Shown: positions 1-7,559, counted from the first letter of the stretch. The stretch: DNA of 11,746 bases from an uncultured Prevotellaceae bacterium (GCA_947254205.1 CAMYCE010000061.1:1-11746), one strand, 5' to 3'. Numbers and translations: made by a program. The notes: a model not told the origin generated them from the sequence alone.

Positions 1-229
1 AAGGAAAAGCCTAAGATATTTTCTTATTGCGACCTAATGACCGATTTGGGTTCAAGGGAAGCCAATGCCCATAAAAAGACGTAAAAAAGGACGTTTCTGG
101 ACATTACGGTAATTGTAGTTACTTGAATGTCATCTAAATCAGGAAACAAATTTCCGTAAGGAACTTAAAAAATATTATGGGCATTATGGTCATTCGCTTC
201 AATAAACATGGGGTTGCAGGTGTTTGGAA
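1..229. other. Left-edge intergenic stretch without a recognisable gene
   Basis: All six frames are broken by stops. The longest plus-strand frame from the left edge runs only 27 codons, to the TAA at 82-84, and resembles nothing I know, so it could be the tail of an upstream gene or chance. The stretch is AT-rich and contains a period-9 repeat remnant (listed separately). The words CCTAATGACCGATTTGGG (34-51) and the ATTAYGG repeats look to me like dispersed intergenic repeat material in Bacteroidales, but that is an impression from memory and not a search result. Confidence 0.5.
174..194. repeat. Short period-9 tandem repeat remnant
   Basis: The sequence reads ATTATGGGC, ATTATGGTC, ATT: two full 9-bp units and a third partial one. 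A related single unit, ATTACGGTAATT, occurs about 70 bp upstream at 103-114. This is seen directly. It may be the decayed end of a longer simple repeat; function unknown. Confidence 0.45.
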
Positions 230-266
230 TTTTGGGCTGGCTCTATAAGGTGGAACCAGCCCAAAA
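230..266 (-). terminator. Hairpin 3' of the LRR gene, possible terminator
   Basis: TTTTGGGCTGG (230-240) is perfectly complementary to CCAGCCCAAAA (256-266). The stem continues after one mismatch with four more pairs (242-245 with 251-254) around a small loop. It lies about 30 nt past the stop codon of the minus-strand gene at 296, where a terminator is expected. Neither strand has a clean T-run directly after the 3' arm, so Rho-independent termination is likely but not textbook. The near-symmetric A/T flanks would also allow action on transcripts from the left. Confidence 0.5.
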
Positions 267-295
267 ATTAGGTTTTATTTTTTAGAGATAGCCCG

Positions 296-2215
296 CTACT
301 GCACTATCACTTTGCGGGTGGTGCCGTCGCTCATTTTCACAATGTTGATGCCACGAGTGAGCGTGCCAAGTTGGCGGCCCGATGGGTCATAGCACGCCAC
401 TGCAACCACAGCTTGAGCGTCTTGTGTGGTGGTGGGCACGGCTGTGGACTCGGTGCCTGTGTAGTCACTGCCCATGCTGTCAAATACTTTCCAGTTTTTG
501 CCCTGCATGGTTGCTACTTGATTGGTGTTGCACACATTGCCCTCGGCAGCATCGGTGGGGTCGACCACATAGAATTTTCCCGAAAATTTACCATTCAAGT
601 CGGGCATTGAGGCAACCAGTGCTTGCATGGCTTGCTCATTCAATAGGTTCATGTAGCAGTGCAGCACGCTCATTTCGCTCTTGGCAGGAGCCTCCAAGGC
701 CGATAGCTTGTTGCCCGAGCAGTCCAAATAGGTGAGATGACGGCTCGATGCAAGATTCAAGTTGGTGAGCTGGTTGCCCGAGCATAGCAGGCTGTCGAGC
801 ATCACATTTCCTGTCACATCAAGGTTTCCTAATCTGTTGTTGTCACACTCCAGCACGGTTAAATCTTGGCAGTTGTGCACATCTATTGAGGCCAGCTTGT
901 TGTTGTAGCACGCAATTTTCTCTAAAGCAGGGTTATTGCTCAGGTTCAATTGGGTGAGCTTGTTGTTGTTGCATTCCAGTTTGGTCAATGCGCGATTTTG
1001 AGTGAGGTCGAGAGTTGTGAGCTTGTTGCTGGCACACACCAATTGAGTGAGGCGAGGGTTGTGCGACACATCGAGAGTGGTCCACTTGCTCTTTTTGCAA
1101 TCAAATGTTTCGAGCATCTCGTTGTGTGAAATGTCGATTGAGGGCAATCGGTTGTAGGAGCAATTCAGCATTTTCAATGCCTTGTTTTTGCTCACGTCTA
1201 AGTTGGTGAGTCGGTTATAGCCACAATTCAGCTCAGTGAGCATGGCGTTTTGGCTCACGTCTAAGTGAGAGAGTTGGTTGTTGTGGCACCCCAGTGCAGT
1301 GACATCGCCCTTGATAGTGATTTCGGGCGATTGCAGGGTGTAGGTCTTTTGATTGGCAACGCTTTCGCTCAGGCTGATGGGCTCTTTCACACCCTCAATG
1401 GTGATAGTGCCCGAGCCCACGATGGCCAAATACACTTGCTTGCCCACTGCTTGTGTAGTGGTCAGCCTAATCACATTTTCGGGTTTTTGCATATCTTCGG
1501 TTCCCTCATAGTAGTTTTTGGTTTCAGCGTCATATGTTACCCAATTCTTAGCCTTGGCGCCCGCAACTTGTGCCTTGGTGAAAACGTTGGTTTCGTTGCT
1601 GTTGGCACTATTCACGCAATAGAGTTTGCCTGCTTTCTTTATCTTGCTGCGGTCGGGGAGCAAGGCTATGAGTTGGTCCACGCTTTTGCCCTTCAGACCG
1701 TTGCCGTCAAGTTCCAGAGTTTGCAATTTGCTGTTGGCCGATAGGTCAAGATTGTGCAGCAGGTTGTTTTGGCAATAAAGCACGGTCAAGGCAGTGCAAT
1801 TGCTCAATTGCAACTCGGTGAGTTGGTTGTTGGAGCAAGTGAGCTTGCTCAATGCCTTGTTTTGCGTGAGGTTCAGCTCGTGGAGCTTGTTGTTGTGGCA
1901 GTTGAGCACAACAAGGTCGGTAGCTTGGGTCACATCAAGGGCTGTTAATGCCATGTTGGAGCATGTGAGTCCCTTCACGCGAGTGTCAATCGACATTTCG
2001 GCAGCCACCACTTCATAGGTGAGCAAAGCCGTGTTTTTCCACGTGCTTTTCAACTTGGCACCCGTCAATTGAGGTTCCTTGCCATCGACAGTGGTAACGA
2101 GCATTTTAAACGTGTTTCCCACTGCTTGTTCGGTGGTCATCTTAATCACATTTTGGGCTGTCGCGTTCAAGCCACACAGCACAATCAGGAGAAGAAGCGA
2201 TAAATACTTTTTCAT
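296..2215 (-). CDS. Secreted leucine-rich-repeat protein with duplicated module and T9SS-like C-terminal tail
   Basis: The 639-aa product starts at ATG 2215 with a signal peptide (residues 1-21; KK then a leucine-rich core, cleavage likely after ATA). The mature protein has two copies of one module. Module 1 (about 22-240) and module 2 (about 247-588) each begin with NVI-x2-TT-x-QAVG, continue through a beta-rich stretch into 21-residue LRRs of the pattern LxxLxCxxNxLxxLDLSxNxx, and close with a similar cap (LxALLPD or LVASMPD, then a KFYVV-like strand, then KNW). Module 1 has about four full LRRs and module 2 about ten. Residues 605-639 (YDPSGRQLG, RGINIVKM, RKVIVQ) match the terminal strands of a type A T9SS sorting domain. 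LRR proteins of this kind are usually surface or secreted binding proteins; no enzyme motif is visible and the ligand is unknown. It is transcribed alone, divergently from the downstream gene pair. Confidence 0.9.
   Translation of the reverse strand: MKKYLSLLLLIVLCGLNATAQNVIKMTTEQAVGNTFKMLVTTVDGKEPQLTGAKLKSTWKNTALLTYEVVAAEMSIDTRVKGLTCSNMALTALDVTQATDLVVLNCHNNKLHELNLTQNKALSKLTCSNNQLTELQLSNCTALTVLYCQNNLLHNLDLSANSKLQTLELDGNGLKGKSVDQLIALLPDRSKIKKAGKLYCVNSANSNETNVFTKAQVAGAKAKNWVTYDAETKNYYEGTEDMQKPENVIRLTTTQAVGKQVYLAIVGSGTITIEGVKEPISLSESVANQKTYTLQSPEITIKGDVTALGCHNNQLSHLDVSQNAMLTELNCGYNRLTNLDVSKNKALKMLNCSYNRLPSIDISHNEMLETFDCKKSKWTTLDVSHNPRLTQLVCASNKLTTLDLTQNRALTKLECNNNKLTQLNLSNNPALEKIACYNNKLASIDVHNCQDLTVLECDNNRLGNLDVTGNVMLDSLLCSGNQLTNLNLASSRHLTYLDCSGNKLSALEAPAKSEMSVLHCYMNLLNEQAMQALVASMPDLNGKFSGKFYVVDPTDAAEGNVCNTNQVATMQGKNWKVFDSMGSDYTGTESTAVPTTTQDAQAVVAVACYDPSGRQLGTLTRGINIVKMSDGTTRKVIVQ
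644..1306 (-). repeat. LRR array of module 2 (about 10 repeats, 63-bp period)
   Basis: Residues 304-524 of the same protein. The 21-residue units repeat a CxxN turn and an LDVS/LDLS turn. One unit is degenerate (DCKKSKWTTLDVSHN: the turn Asn is replaced and Trp stands at a Leu position). It has more than twice as many units as module 1, so the array expanded or contracted after the module duplicated. Confidence 0.85.
1697..1978 (-). repeat. LRR array of module 1 (about 4 repeats, 63-bp period)
   Basis: Residues 80-173 of the LRR protein. The repeats have a 21-residue period, each with a Cys before the first Asn (TCSN, NCHNN, TCSNN, YCQNN) and an LxL-x3-N second half. The last unit (LQTLELDGNGL) lacks the Cys and leads into the cap. 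The DNA copies are clearly diverged, so the array is not a recent expansion. Confidence 0.8.
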
Positions 2216-2360
2216 AAAATCAATTTTGTTAATAGCTAATATGTGTTGGTTTTACTTCGTTTTTTGGGGGGCAGAAAAGGCTACCAAATTGAGTTGTGAC
2301 ATAGCCAAATAGCTCTTGATGCATGTTTCAGCCAAAGCCAATGAGCAATTTCAACCAAAA

Positions 2361-2368
2361 CAAAATTA
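2361..2368 (-). promoter_or_regulatory. Possible -7 box for the LRR gene
   Basis: On the minus strand this reads TAATTTTG, a match to the Bacteroidota TAnnTTTG -7 element, about 145 nt upstream of the LRR start codon. I see no TTTG -33 element at the usual spacing, so this is a weak call from one box only. Confidence 0.25.
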
Positions 2369-2428
2369 CACAATTTTATCATATTTCCCTCCACATCACC
2401 CCAACAAATCCCCTTTTGTCGCAGGATT

Positions 2429-2575
2429 CTACACACAGCTTTTAAAAAATTCGTCAATGTAGAAGTTGCGGGCTTTGTCGTTTTCTACCTTCAGAATGGT
2501 GCGATAATGGGTCCATGTCAATTGGTCACTCGCTGCGTGACGATTTGGAAACTTCTGATAAATTGCTGTTGGTGG
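2429..2575 (-). pseudogene. Remnant of a DUF1016 (YhcG / PDDEXK nuclease family) gene
   Basis: Read on the minus strand, this 48-codon open stretch begins right after a stop (2576-2578) and ends at TAG 2429-2431. Its translation contains YQKFPNRHAASDQLTWTHYR followed by TILKVENDKARNFYIDE. This fits the DUF1016 N-terminal consensus (FY-x2-FP, then LSWTHYR-x-LL+VEN-x2-AR-x-FY-x2-E). Intact members have around 300 residues or more, with a C-terminal PDDEXK-like domain. Here the domain is cut at both sides, has no start codon, and neither the upstream half nor the nuclease domain follows in frame. A second minus-strand frame just upstream (about 2529-2681, containing MNQKRDQIEHYL) is open and may be the shifted 5' part, but I do not recognise it. 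Family assignment is from remembered consensus. Confidence 0.6.
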
Positions 2576-2773
2576 CTATTGCTTGCACTACCTGCGCTTT
2601 GAGGTCGTGGTCGAGATAATGCTCTATCTGATCGCGCTTCTGGTTCATGATGCGATAAAAGTCTCCCACCCTACAATATTGCTAAATGACTGGTTGGGGG
2701 ACTAAAAATTTGGCAAAAATATAGAGAGTGCGGAAATTTTAACTGAGATGTTGCAATATTTTGGTTGATTTAT

Positions 2774-2803
2774 TTTGTTTTTGGCTAATTTTTGATAACT
2801 TTG
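2774..2803 (+). promoter_or_regulatory. Bacteroidota-type promoter for the secreted-protein pair
   Basis: TTTG at 2774-2777 is followed, after an 18-nt spacer, by TAACTTTG at 2796-2803, an exact match to the TAnnTTTG -7 element used by the primary sigma factor of this phylum. Transcription would begin around 2810, leaving a leader of about 315 nt before the start codon at 3126. No better promoter is visible closer to the gene. Confidence 0.6.
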
Positions 2804-2818
2804 CGATAGGTTGAAAAC

Positions 2819-3082
2819 GTGAAGCCTGCAGGCTCGCTCATAGTGAAACCTGCATTTTAACTAAACCCCTTATTAACTTAGAGTTAATTGTGAAACCTTA
2901 TGAAATTAAGCCGTTGGTAGGCTATAATGTTTTAGTGCCACACTATAGTGCAAGCCCCAAGGGCTTGAAAAGTGGAGTGGTGCAAGCATCGTGCATGCCA
3001 AGGTGGGCAGTGTTGAACTTCTAATCATCAATTTTATAAAACTCCCTAATTGTTGAGATTAATGGGAATCGCTCAACACTGC
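2819..3082 (+). promoter_or_regulatory. Long structured 5' leader (candidate cis-regulatory RNA)
   Basis: Several inverted repeats lie between the promoter and the gene at 3126: ATTAACT/AGTTAAT (2872-2878 with 2882-2888); CAAGCCC/GGGCTTG with a 3-nt loop (2951-2967), nested inside GTGCCACACT (2935-2944) pairing with 2971-2983 around a bulge; and GCAGTGTTGA (3007-3016) with TCAACACTGC (3073-3082), which encloses AATC/GATT (3023-3026 with 3057-3060) and CAATT/AATTG (3029-3033 with 3048-3052). The last set forms one long hairpin with internal loops. No T-run follows, so it is not a simple terminator. I cannot match it to a known riboswitch or leader class. It could be an mRNA leader element or a separate small RNA. 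Confidence 0.4.
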
Positions 3083-3125
3083 AAGGGTATAAATGGTAAA
3101 GGATTCCCCCTTTTGAACTAAAAGT

Positions 3126-5246
3126 ATGAAAAATTGTTTTTCACTCATTGCAACCTTAGTGCTATCGGCCTCTACCATGAGCCATGCGGCCGTCATAGCA
3201 GGTCATGAGTTGAGTGCAACTCGTGTGGCCCACACCACTCTCGATGCTCGCAATTGTGAGTTGAACCAAGTGGGCAACTTCACCTTTGCCACGCCCAAGG
3301 CCGGTGGCGCGCAGGCTGGTGCCGCCAAGGTGAATGTGACCCTCCAAAGCGAGGCCCCCAATGGCTATCGCCCCATTGGCATGTCGATCTACAATGCCGA
3401 GTCGGGCATGTTTCATGTCGATTTCAATGGCGAGAAAAAGGCTACTCAAGCTATTCCCAAGGGCACCTATGACATGTTTGTGAACTACATGTCCAACTAC
3501 AGCGAACTCTACTATGTGTTTAGAGAACAAGTGAAAATTGATGCCGACACCACCATCACATTGGCACAGAGCGAGGCCAAAACCGGCATTTCGTTTCGCA
3601 CCATTGACCAAAGTGGCAACAGCATGCACATGCCCGTTTACAACACCAGCTATCAAAAGATTGAAGAGGGCACCATCGACGACTTCTCGTCGCTCTCGTT
3701 TTTCATGCTCAAGGGATTTGGCAATGCGGCCATGGTGATTGGTGCCGGCTATAAATATAAAGGGCACGAAACCGATTTCTACATCAACCGGTTGAGCAAC
3801 CGCTACAAGCTGTGTGAGGCGCGAGTGGTGTCGAAGGGCGAGATGTATTGGTTCAACCGCTATGTGCTCGACGACTTCAGCAAGAGCGTGACCATCACCA
3901 ACGATCCCACGCGCTACATCGGCTACAACCAAAAGTTTGCCCCCACTCCTGAGTGGGCCGATCAAGCCGCCAATCATGTGCCGGGCTACTATTTCTCGGC
4001 TCTCTATAATGGCGAAGTGGTGCTGGGGCAACAATCCTATATCCCCAAGTTGCCATCGAGCGACTACACCACCAAGTTCTATCTTGATGTACCTTTTGAC
4101 GATGACAAGAGTGCCGACCAATTTTATGTGCTCGTGAAACCTCTCATGGGCGATTTCATGACAGAAGTTGCGTATGATGGTGGCAAATACAACGAATACA
4201 AGTTCTTGCGTGGCCAGCAAGTGGGTGGCGACAAAGACGGCTTGCGCTTTGTGAATGCCGGCTATGAAGAAAATGGCGGTTTCAATGCAGCCGAGGGCAC
4301 AGTGTGGTCGAAATTCTATCCTGGTCACCCTGCCTTCTCGTTCACTCCTGCCACTGCCCCTCATGCAGTGTATGGCGAGGCTTGCCCCATCAATTCATTG
4401 CGCTTCACAAGGGTTACCGAAGGCGGACAGACCGATATTAACATGATACCTAATTATGTGGGACGATATGGCGACCTGCGTGATGCCGATTTTAAATTGG
4501 TGAAACAAGATGAACCCGCTGGTGACGAAGATGTGGTTATTCTCACCAACGACAATGTGAAGGTTGATGGATTGAAGGGCAAAAACGTAACCACCCTTAC
4601 AGTCTACCCAGCCAAAGCTGACCCTATGCCTCCCACCATGCAGATGTTGCAATTCAAGGACAAAAACGGTGTGATTACCGACCGCTTTAAGACCCCTGCC
4701 AATGGTGTGGTTGAAATTGCCGGTGGCGACTTCAACTATCACTACATTCCCGAAGCTTACATGGGCTACTACACTTGCGACCCCTCGATTTCTATCAAGG
4801 TGAGCTATGCCCCCTATGGCACAACCGATAGCAAGGAACTTGCCGTTGAAAAGGTTGAAAGCCTCTATTTCATGCCCGGCTTTGGCCACTTCTTCCGTGG
4901 CAAACTCGATGCAGTGCCTGCAAGTGCAACCAAGCAATGGTACGACCTCGAAGTAGTGCTCACCGATGCCACAGGCAATAGCCAAAAGCAACTCATCAGC
5001 CCAGCCTTTTGCATCTTGGGTGATGATAGTGGGGTAGAGACTGCGAAGCAAGCCCGTGCCGAAGTTGCTGTTGAAAATGGCACAATCGTGGCCCAAGGCA
5101 TGCCCGAGGCTCAATTGCAGGTGCTCGCCACCGATGGCCGCTTGGTGGCAACTGGCATGAGTGGCACGATTGCTACTGCCGAGCTTGGCCATGGCGTGTA
5201 TGTGGTGAGAGTGGACAATGGCATGGTTGCCAAAATTTCGTTGTAA
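3126..5246 (+). CDS. Secreted protein of unknown function with T9SS-like C-terminal tail (first of tandem pair)
   Basis: The 706-aa product begins with a signal peptide (about 1-21, cleavage near SHA). Residues 60-160 form a beta-rich domain with VNVTLQSEAP, GTYDMF and a DADTTITL strand. The middle (about 185-460) is rich in aromatic residues and aligns by eye with the next gene (SFFMLKGFG, VKPLMGDFM, FVNAGY, YPGHPAFSF, VGRYGDL). Residues 500-632 form another beta-sandwich-like block (TMQMLQFKDKNGVITDRF, SYAPYGTT, FMPGFGHFFRG, LTDATGNSQ, SPAF). Residues 636-706 look like a type A T9SS sorting domain (LATDGRLVATG, HGVYVVRVDNG, AKISL). I recall blocks like 500-632 in C-terminal extensions of Bacteroidales secreted subtilisin-like proteases, but I see no protease catalytic motif here. 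A surface adhesin, protease cargo or inhibitor would all be guesses. It probably shares a transcript with the next gene, 32 bp downstream. Confidence 0.9.
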   Translation: MKNCFSLIATLVLSASTMSHAAVIAGHELSATRVAHTTLDARNCELNQVGNFTFATPKAGGAQAGAAKVNVTLQSEAPNGYRPIGMSIYNAESGMFHVDFNGEKKATQAIPKGTYDMFVNYMSNYSELYYVFREQVKIDADTTITLAQSEAKTGISFRTIDQSGNSMHMPVYNTSYQKIEEGTIDDFSSLSFFMLKGFGNAAMVIGAGYKYKGHETDFYINRLSNRYKLCEARVVSKGEMYWFNRYVLDDFSKSVTITNDPTRYIGYNQKFAPTPEWADQAANHVPGYYFSALYNGEVVLGQQSYIPKLPSSDYTTKFYLDVPFDDDKSADQFYVLVKPLMGDFMTEVAYDGGKYNEYKFLRGQQVGGDKDGLRFVNAGYEENGGFNAAEGTVWSKFYPGHPAFSFTPATAPHAVYGEACPINSLRFTRVTEGGQTDINMIPNYVGRYGDLRDADFKLVKQDEPAGDEDVVILTNDNVKVDGLKGKNVTTLTVYPAKADPMPPTMQMLQFKDKNGVITDRFKTPANGVVEIAGGDFNYHYIPEAYMGYYTCDPSISIKVSYAPYGTTDSKELAVEKVESLYFMPGFGHFFRGKLDAVPASATKQWYDLEVVLTDATGNSQKQLISPAFCILGDDSGVETAKQARAEVAVENGTIVAQGMPEAQLQVLATDGRLVATGMSGTIATAELGHGVYVVRVDNGMVAKISL

Positions 5247-5278
5247 TAACTAACTAATTAACTCATAAAACCAATAAA

Positions 5279-7393
5279 ATGAATTCTAAAGCATTATTTA
5301 CAGCTTTGCTGGGCAGTGTGTTGCCCCTTGCTGTTTCGGCTCAAGTGGTGACCGACCTCACCACAGCTCATGCTCCCCTCATGGGCGATGACCAAGTGGA
5401 ACTGTTGTTGCCACAAGAATGTGGCTACAAAGCCATGCAACACCCTACTGGTGCAACTATCTACACGCCAGCTGTGGCTGGGGCAAAAGCCGGCATTCAG
5501 ACGGTGACAGTTACTTTTAAATATGACTTCGACAAAAACAATGCTGCTCCGCTGGGTGTCACCATCTATAACCCCACTGTGGGTGTGATTCCTGTCGACA
5601 AAAAAGGTACAGCCGCCACATTCACCTATCAGGTGCCTGTGGGCACCTACGACATGCACGCCATGTTTAAGGGCAAACCCACCGGCTCTTTTGCTGTGTT
5701 CAAAGAAAACGTGACAATTACTGCTGACACCACTCTCACCTTTGCCAAGGCCGATGCTACAGTTCCATTCACTTTCACCTTTAAAGATGAAAATGGCACT
5801 GCCCTCACTCTCGACAAATATAATGGAGGCACTGTAGTTGAGCAAGGTAATGTGAATAGCTATCGCAGTTATTCGTTCTTTGCCCTCAAAGGCATGGGCG
5901 TGATTCACACCATTATTGGAGGCCCCTATCGTGTGAAGGGCTATGACGTGGATTATTACATGAACAAGGTGAGTGACCGCTTCACCCTGCTGCACGCGGC
6001 CAACATGCGCTCCACTATCAACAAAAAAACCTATTTCTTCAAGTTTGAAGCACCCATGAATGCCTCGGCAAGCATGAGCAATAATCCTGCCGATTTAAAG
6101 TGCTACAAGCAAAAGTTTGTGCCCACCAAGGCTGGTGCTCAAGATGAGAGTGCCCACATTTTTGGTTGCCGTGTGTGGTGCAGCTATGATGGCAAGTGGT
6201 TGCTCAGTGGCAAGGCCGAGAACAAGAGCATGGTGCTTGCCAATCATGAAAATGAAATTTATATCGACCTGCCCGAAAATGAAAACGGAGGCTTTAACGT
6301 GATGGTGAGCCCCATGATGGGCGACACCTATGTGGCAGGCAACAAGCAATTCCGCCACATTGTGGGTCTTCCTGTGGCTGGCAATAGCAAGCGCCTGCAC
6401 TTTGTTGACTATGGCTATGACATCTCCGATGGCTTCATTGTGCCCGTGGGCGGTGGTGTGCCTGTGGTTTATCCCGGCAATCCTGCCTTGTCGTGGTTTA
6501 GCACCGGCGATAAAGAAAACTATGTTTATGGCAACAGTTGCCCCTTGCTCTCGGTGAAGGCCAAAGACTACAACGGCAAGAGCACCAAGTTGATCACCTT
6601 CTTGGGACGTTATGGCGAAATCTATGAGAGCTACATCAACACAGTGGCTCGCAGCCAGCAAGAGGCTGGCGAATTCACCGATTTCACTTTCAAGCAAGAA
6701 AATGTGATGGTCGATGAAGTGAGTGGCCAAAATCTCACAGTGTTGCATTGCAAAAACAAGGGTGCCGACATCACAGCTCCCTCGATTCAAATGTTGCGTT
6801 TTGTTGACAACAAGGGCAAAATAAGCGACCGCATCGACGATGCCCAAGAAGGCATGCTCGAGTTTGTGGCAGGTGACTTGCAATATCATCACGACAACAA
6901 GGTGGCCTATAATCGCTACTACGACTGTCAAGCCATCAAAACTGTTGAGGTGGCGTGTGCACCTCATGGCACCACCAACTGGCAGACGCTTGAGGCAAAA
7001 GAAGTGCCCGAAAATTTCTTTATGCCCGGTTTTGGCTATTTCTATCGCACCTCGCTTGCTGGTGTTGGAGGGCAAAATGAGTGGTTTGACTTGCAAATCA
7101 AGCTCACCGACGAAACAGGCAATAGCCACACCCAAACTCTGGCTCCTGCCTTCTACATGAAGAAGGGTGCAAGTGCTGTGAACAGCGTGAGCATGGCTCA
7201 GGAAATGACCTATAGCCATGGCATTGTTGCCTTGAATGTTCCTGCAAGCATCGAGGTTTATAGCATCGATGGCAAGTGTGTGTTGAGCACTCAGGGCACG
7301 ATGCTCGACTTGAGTGGCTTGAGCAAGGGCGTGTATGTAGTGAAAGCCACTACTGCCACAGGTCGCATGATGTCGGCCAAAGTAGCGCGATGA
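5279..7393 (+). CDS. Secreted protein of unknown function with T9SS-like C-terminal tail (second of tandem pair, paralog)
   Basis: The 704-aa product has a signal peptide (about 1-21, ending VSA before Q22) and the same order of blocks as its upstream neighbour: VTVTFKYDF then GVTIYNPTVG (77-102), VPVGTYDMHAMF (119-130), ADTTLTF (149-155), SFFALKGMG (199-207), VSPMMGDTY (343-351), FVDYGY (375-380), YPGNPALSWF (398-407), GRYGEIYE (443-450), PSIQMLRFVDNKGKISDRI (501-519), APHGTTNW (561-568), FMPGFGYFYR (581-590), LTDETGNSH (609-617), APAF (622-625). The C-terminal tail (about 632-704) has VYSIDGKCV and SKGVYVVKA and ends AKVAR, a sorting-domain pattern with an unusual final residue. The similarity covers the full length, so the pair arose by tandem duplication, but the sequences have diverged strongly. 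No catalytic signature is visible. It is followed at 7452 by an intrinsic terminator that would end the two-gene transcript. Confidence 0.9.
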   Translation: MNSKALFTALLGSVLPLAVSAQVVTDLTTAHAPLMGDDQVELLLPQECGYKAMQHPTGATIYTPAVAGAKAGIQTVTVTFKYDFDKNNAAPLGVTIYNPTVGVIPVDKKGTAATFTYQVPVGTYDMHAMFKGKPTGSFAVFKENVTITADTTLTFAKADATVPFTFTFKDENGTALTLDKYNGGTVVEQGNVNSYRSYSFFALKGMGVIHTIIGGPYRVKGYDVDYYMNKVSDRFTLLHAANMRSTINKKTYFFKFEAPMNASASMSNNPADLKCYKQKFVPTKAGAQDESAHIFGCRVWCSYDGKWLLSGKAENKSMVLANHENEIYIDLPENENGGFNVMVSPMMGDTYVAGNKQFRHIVGLPVAGNSKRLHFVDYGYDISDGFIVPVGGGVPVVYPGNPALSWFSTGDKENYVYGNSCPLLSVKAKDYNGKSTKLITFLGRYGEIYESYINTVARSQQEAGEFTDFTFKQENVMVDEVSGQNLTVLHCKNKGADITAPSIQMLRFVDNKGKISDRIDDAQEGMLEFVAGDLQYHHDNKVAYNRYYDCQAIKTVEVACAPHGTTNWQTLEAKEVPENFFMPGFGYFYRTSLAGVGGQNEWFDLQIKLTDETGNSHTQTLAPAFYMKKGASAVNSVSMAQEMTYSHGIVALNVPASIEVYSIDGKCVLSTQGTMLDLSGLSKGVYVVKATTATGRMMSAKVAR

Positions 7394-7451
7394 CACCATT
7401 GCTTTTCATGTGCTTGTGCCGATAAGGGCATGAATGCAAAAAAAAGAATAG

Positions 7452-7495
7452 GAGCTTGCTACCTCGTGTTGAAAACAGGGTGGCAAGCTCTTTTT
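7452..7495 (+). terminator. Intrinsic terminator after the secreted-protein pair
   Basis: GAGCTTGC (7452-7459) pairs with GCAAGCTC (7483-7490). The stem continues through T-G, A-T, C-G and C-G pairs (7460-7463 with 7479-7482) and is followed directly by TTTTT (7491-7495). It lies about 60 nt past the stop of the second gene. An A-run at its 5' side gives it a near-mirror form, but no convergent gene needs it. Confidence 0.85.
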
Positions 7496-7551
7496 GGGTG
7501 ACCGGTTGGGTGGAATGTGGCTTGAGTGGTGGTAATGCCGAAAATTATTTG

Positions 7552-7559
7552 TAGTTTTG
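7552..7559 (+). promoter_or_regulatory. -7 box upstream of the WG-repeat lipoprotein gene
   Basis: TAGTTTTG matches TAnnTTTG exactly and lies about 93 nt before the start codon at 7652, downstream of the preceding terminator. The gene therefore probably has its own promoter. A -33 TTTG at the right spacing is not evident, which lowers confidence. Confidence 0.4.

Noticed and set aside
644..1978. 63-bp periodic repeats that could suggest a CRISPR or DNA satellite
   Set aside because: The period is 21 codons of LRR protein sequence, units are diverged and contiguous, and there are no spacers.
2079..2312. 77-aa plus-strand open frame overlapping the LRR start region
   Set aside because: It is mostly antisense to the LRR signal peptide, has no supporting motif and no promoter.
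2900..2920. Tiny open frame MKLSRW in the leader, a possible leader peptide
   Set aside because: Six codons with no run of regulatory codons and no ribosome-binding context; chance cannot be excluded.
3162..4364. 400-aa open frame on the minus strand, antisense to the first secreted protein
   Set aside because: It lies fully within a convincing plus-strand gene, has no plausible domain and is rich in His/Ile/Val as expected for the complement of this codon usage.
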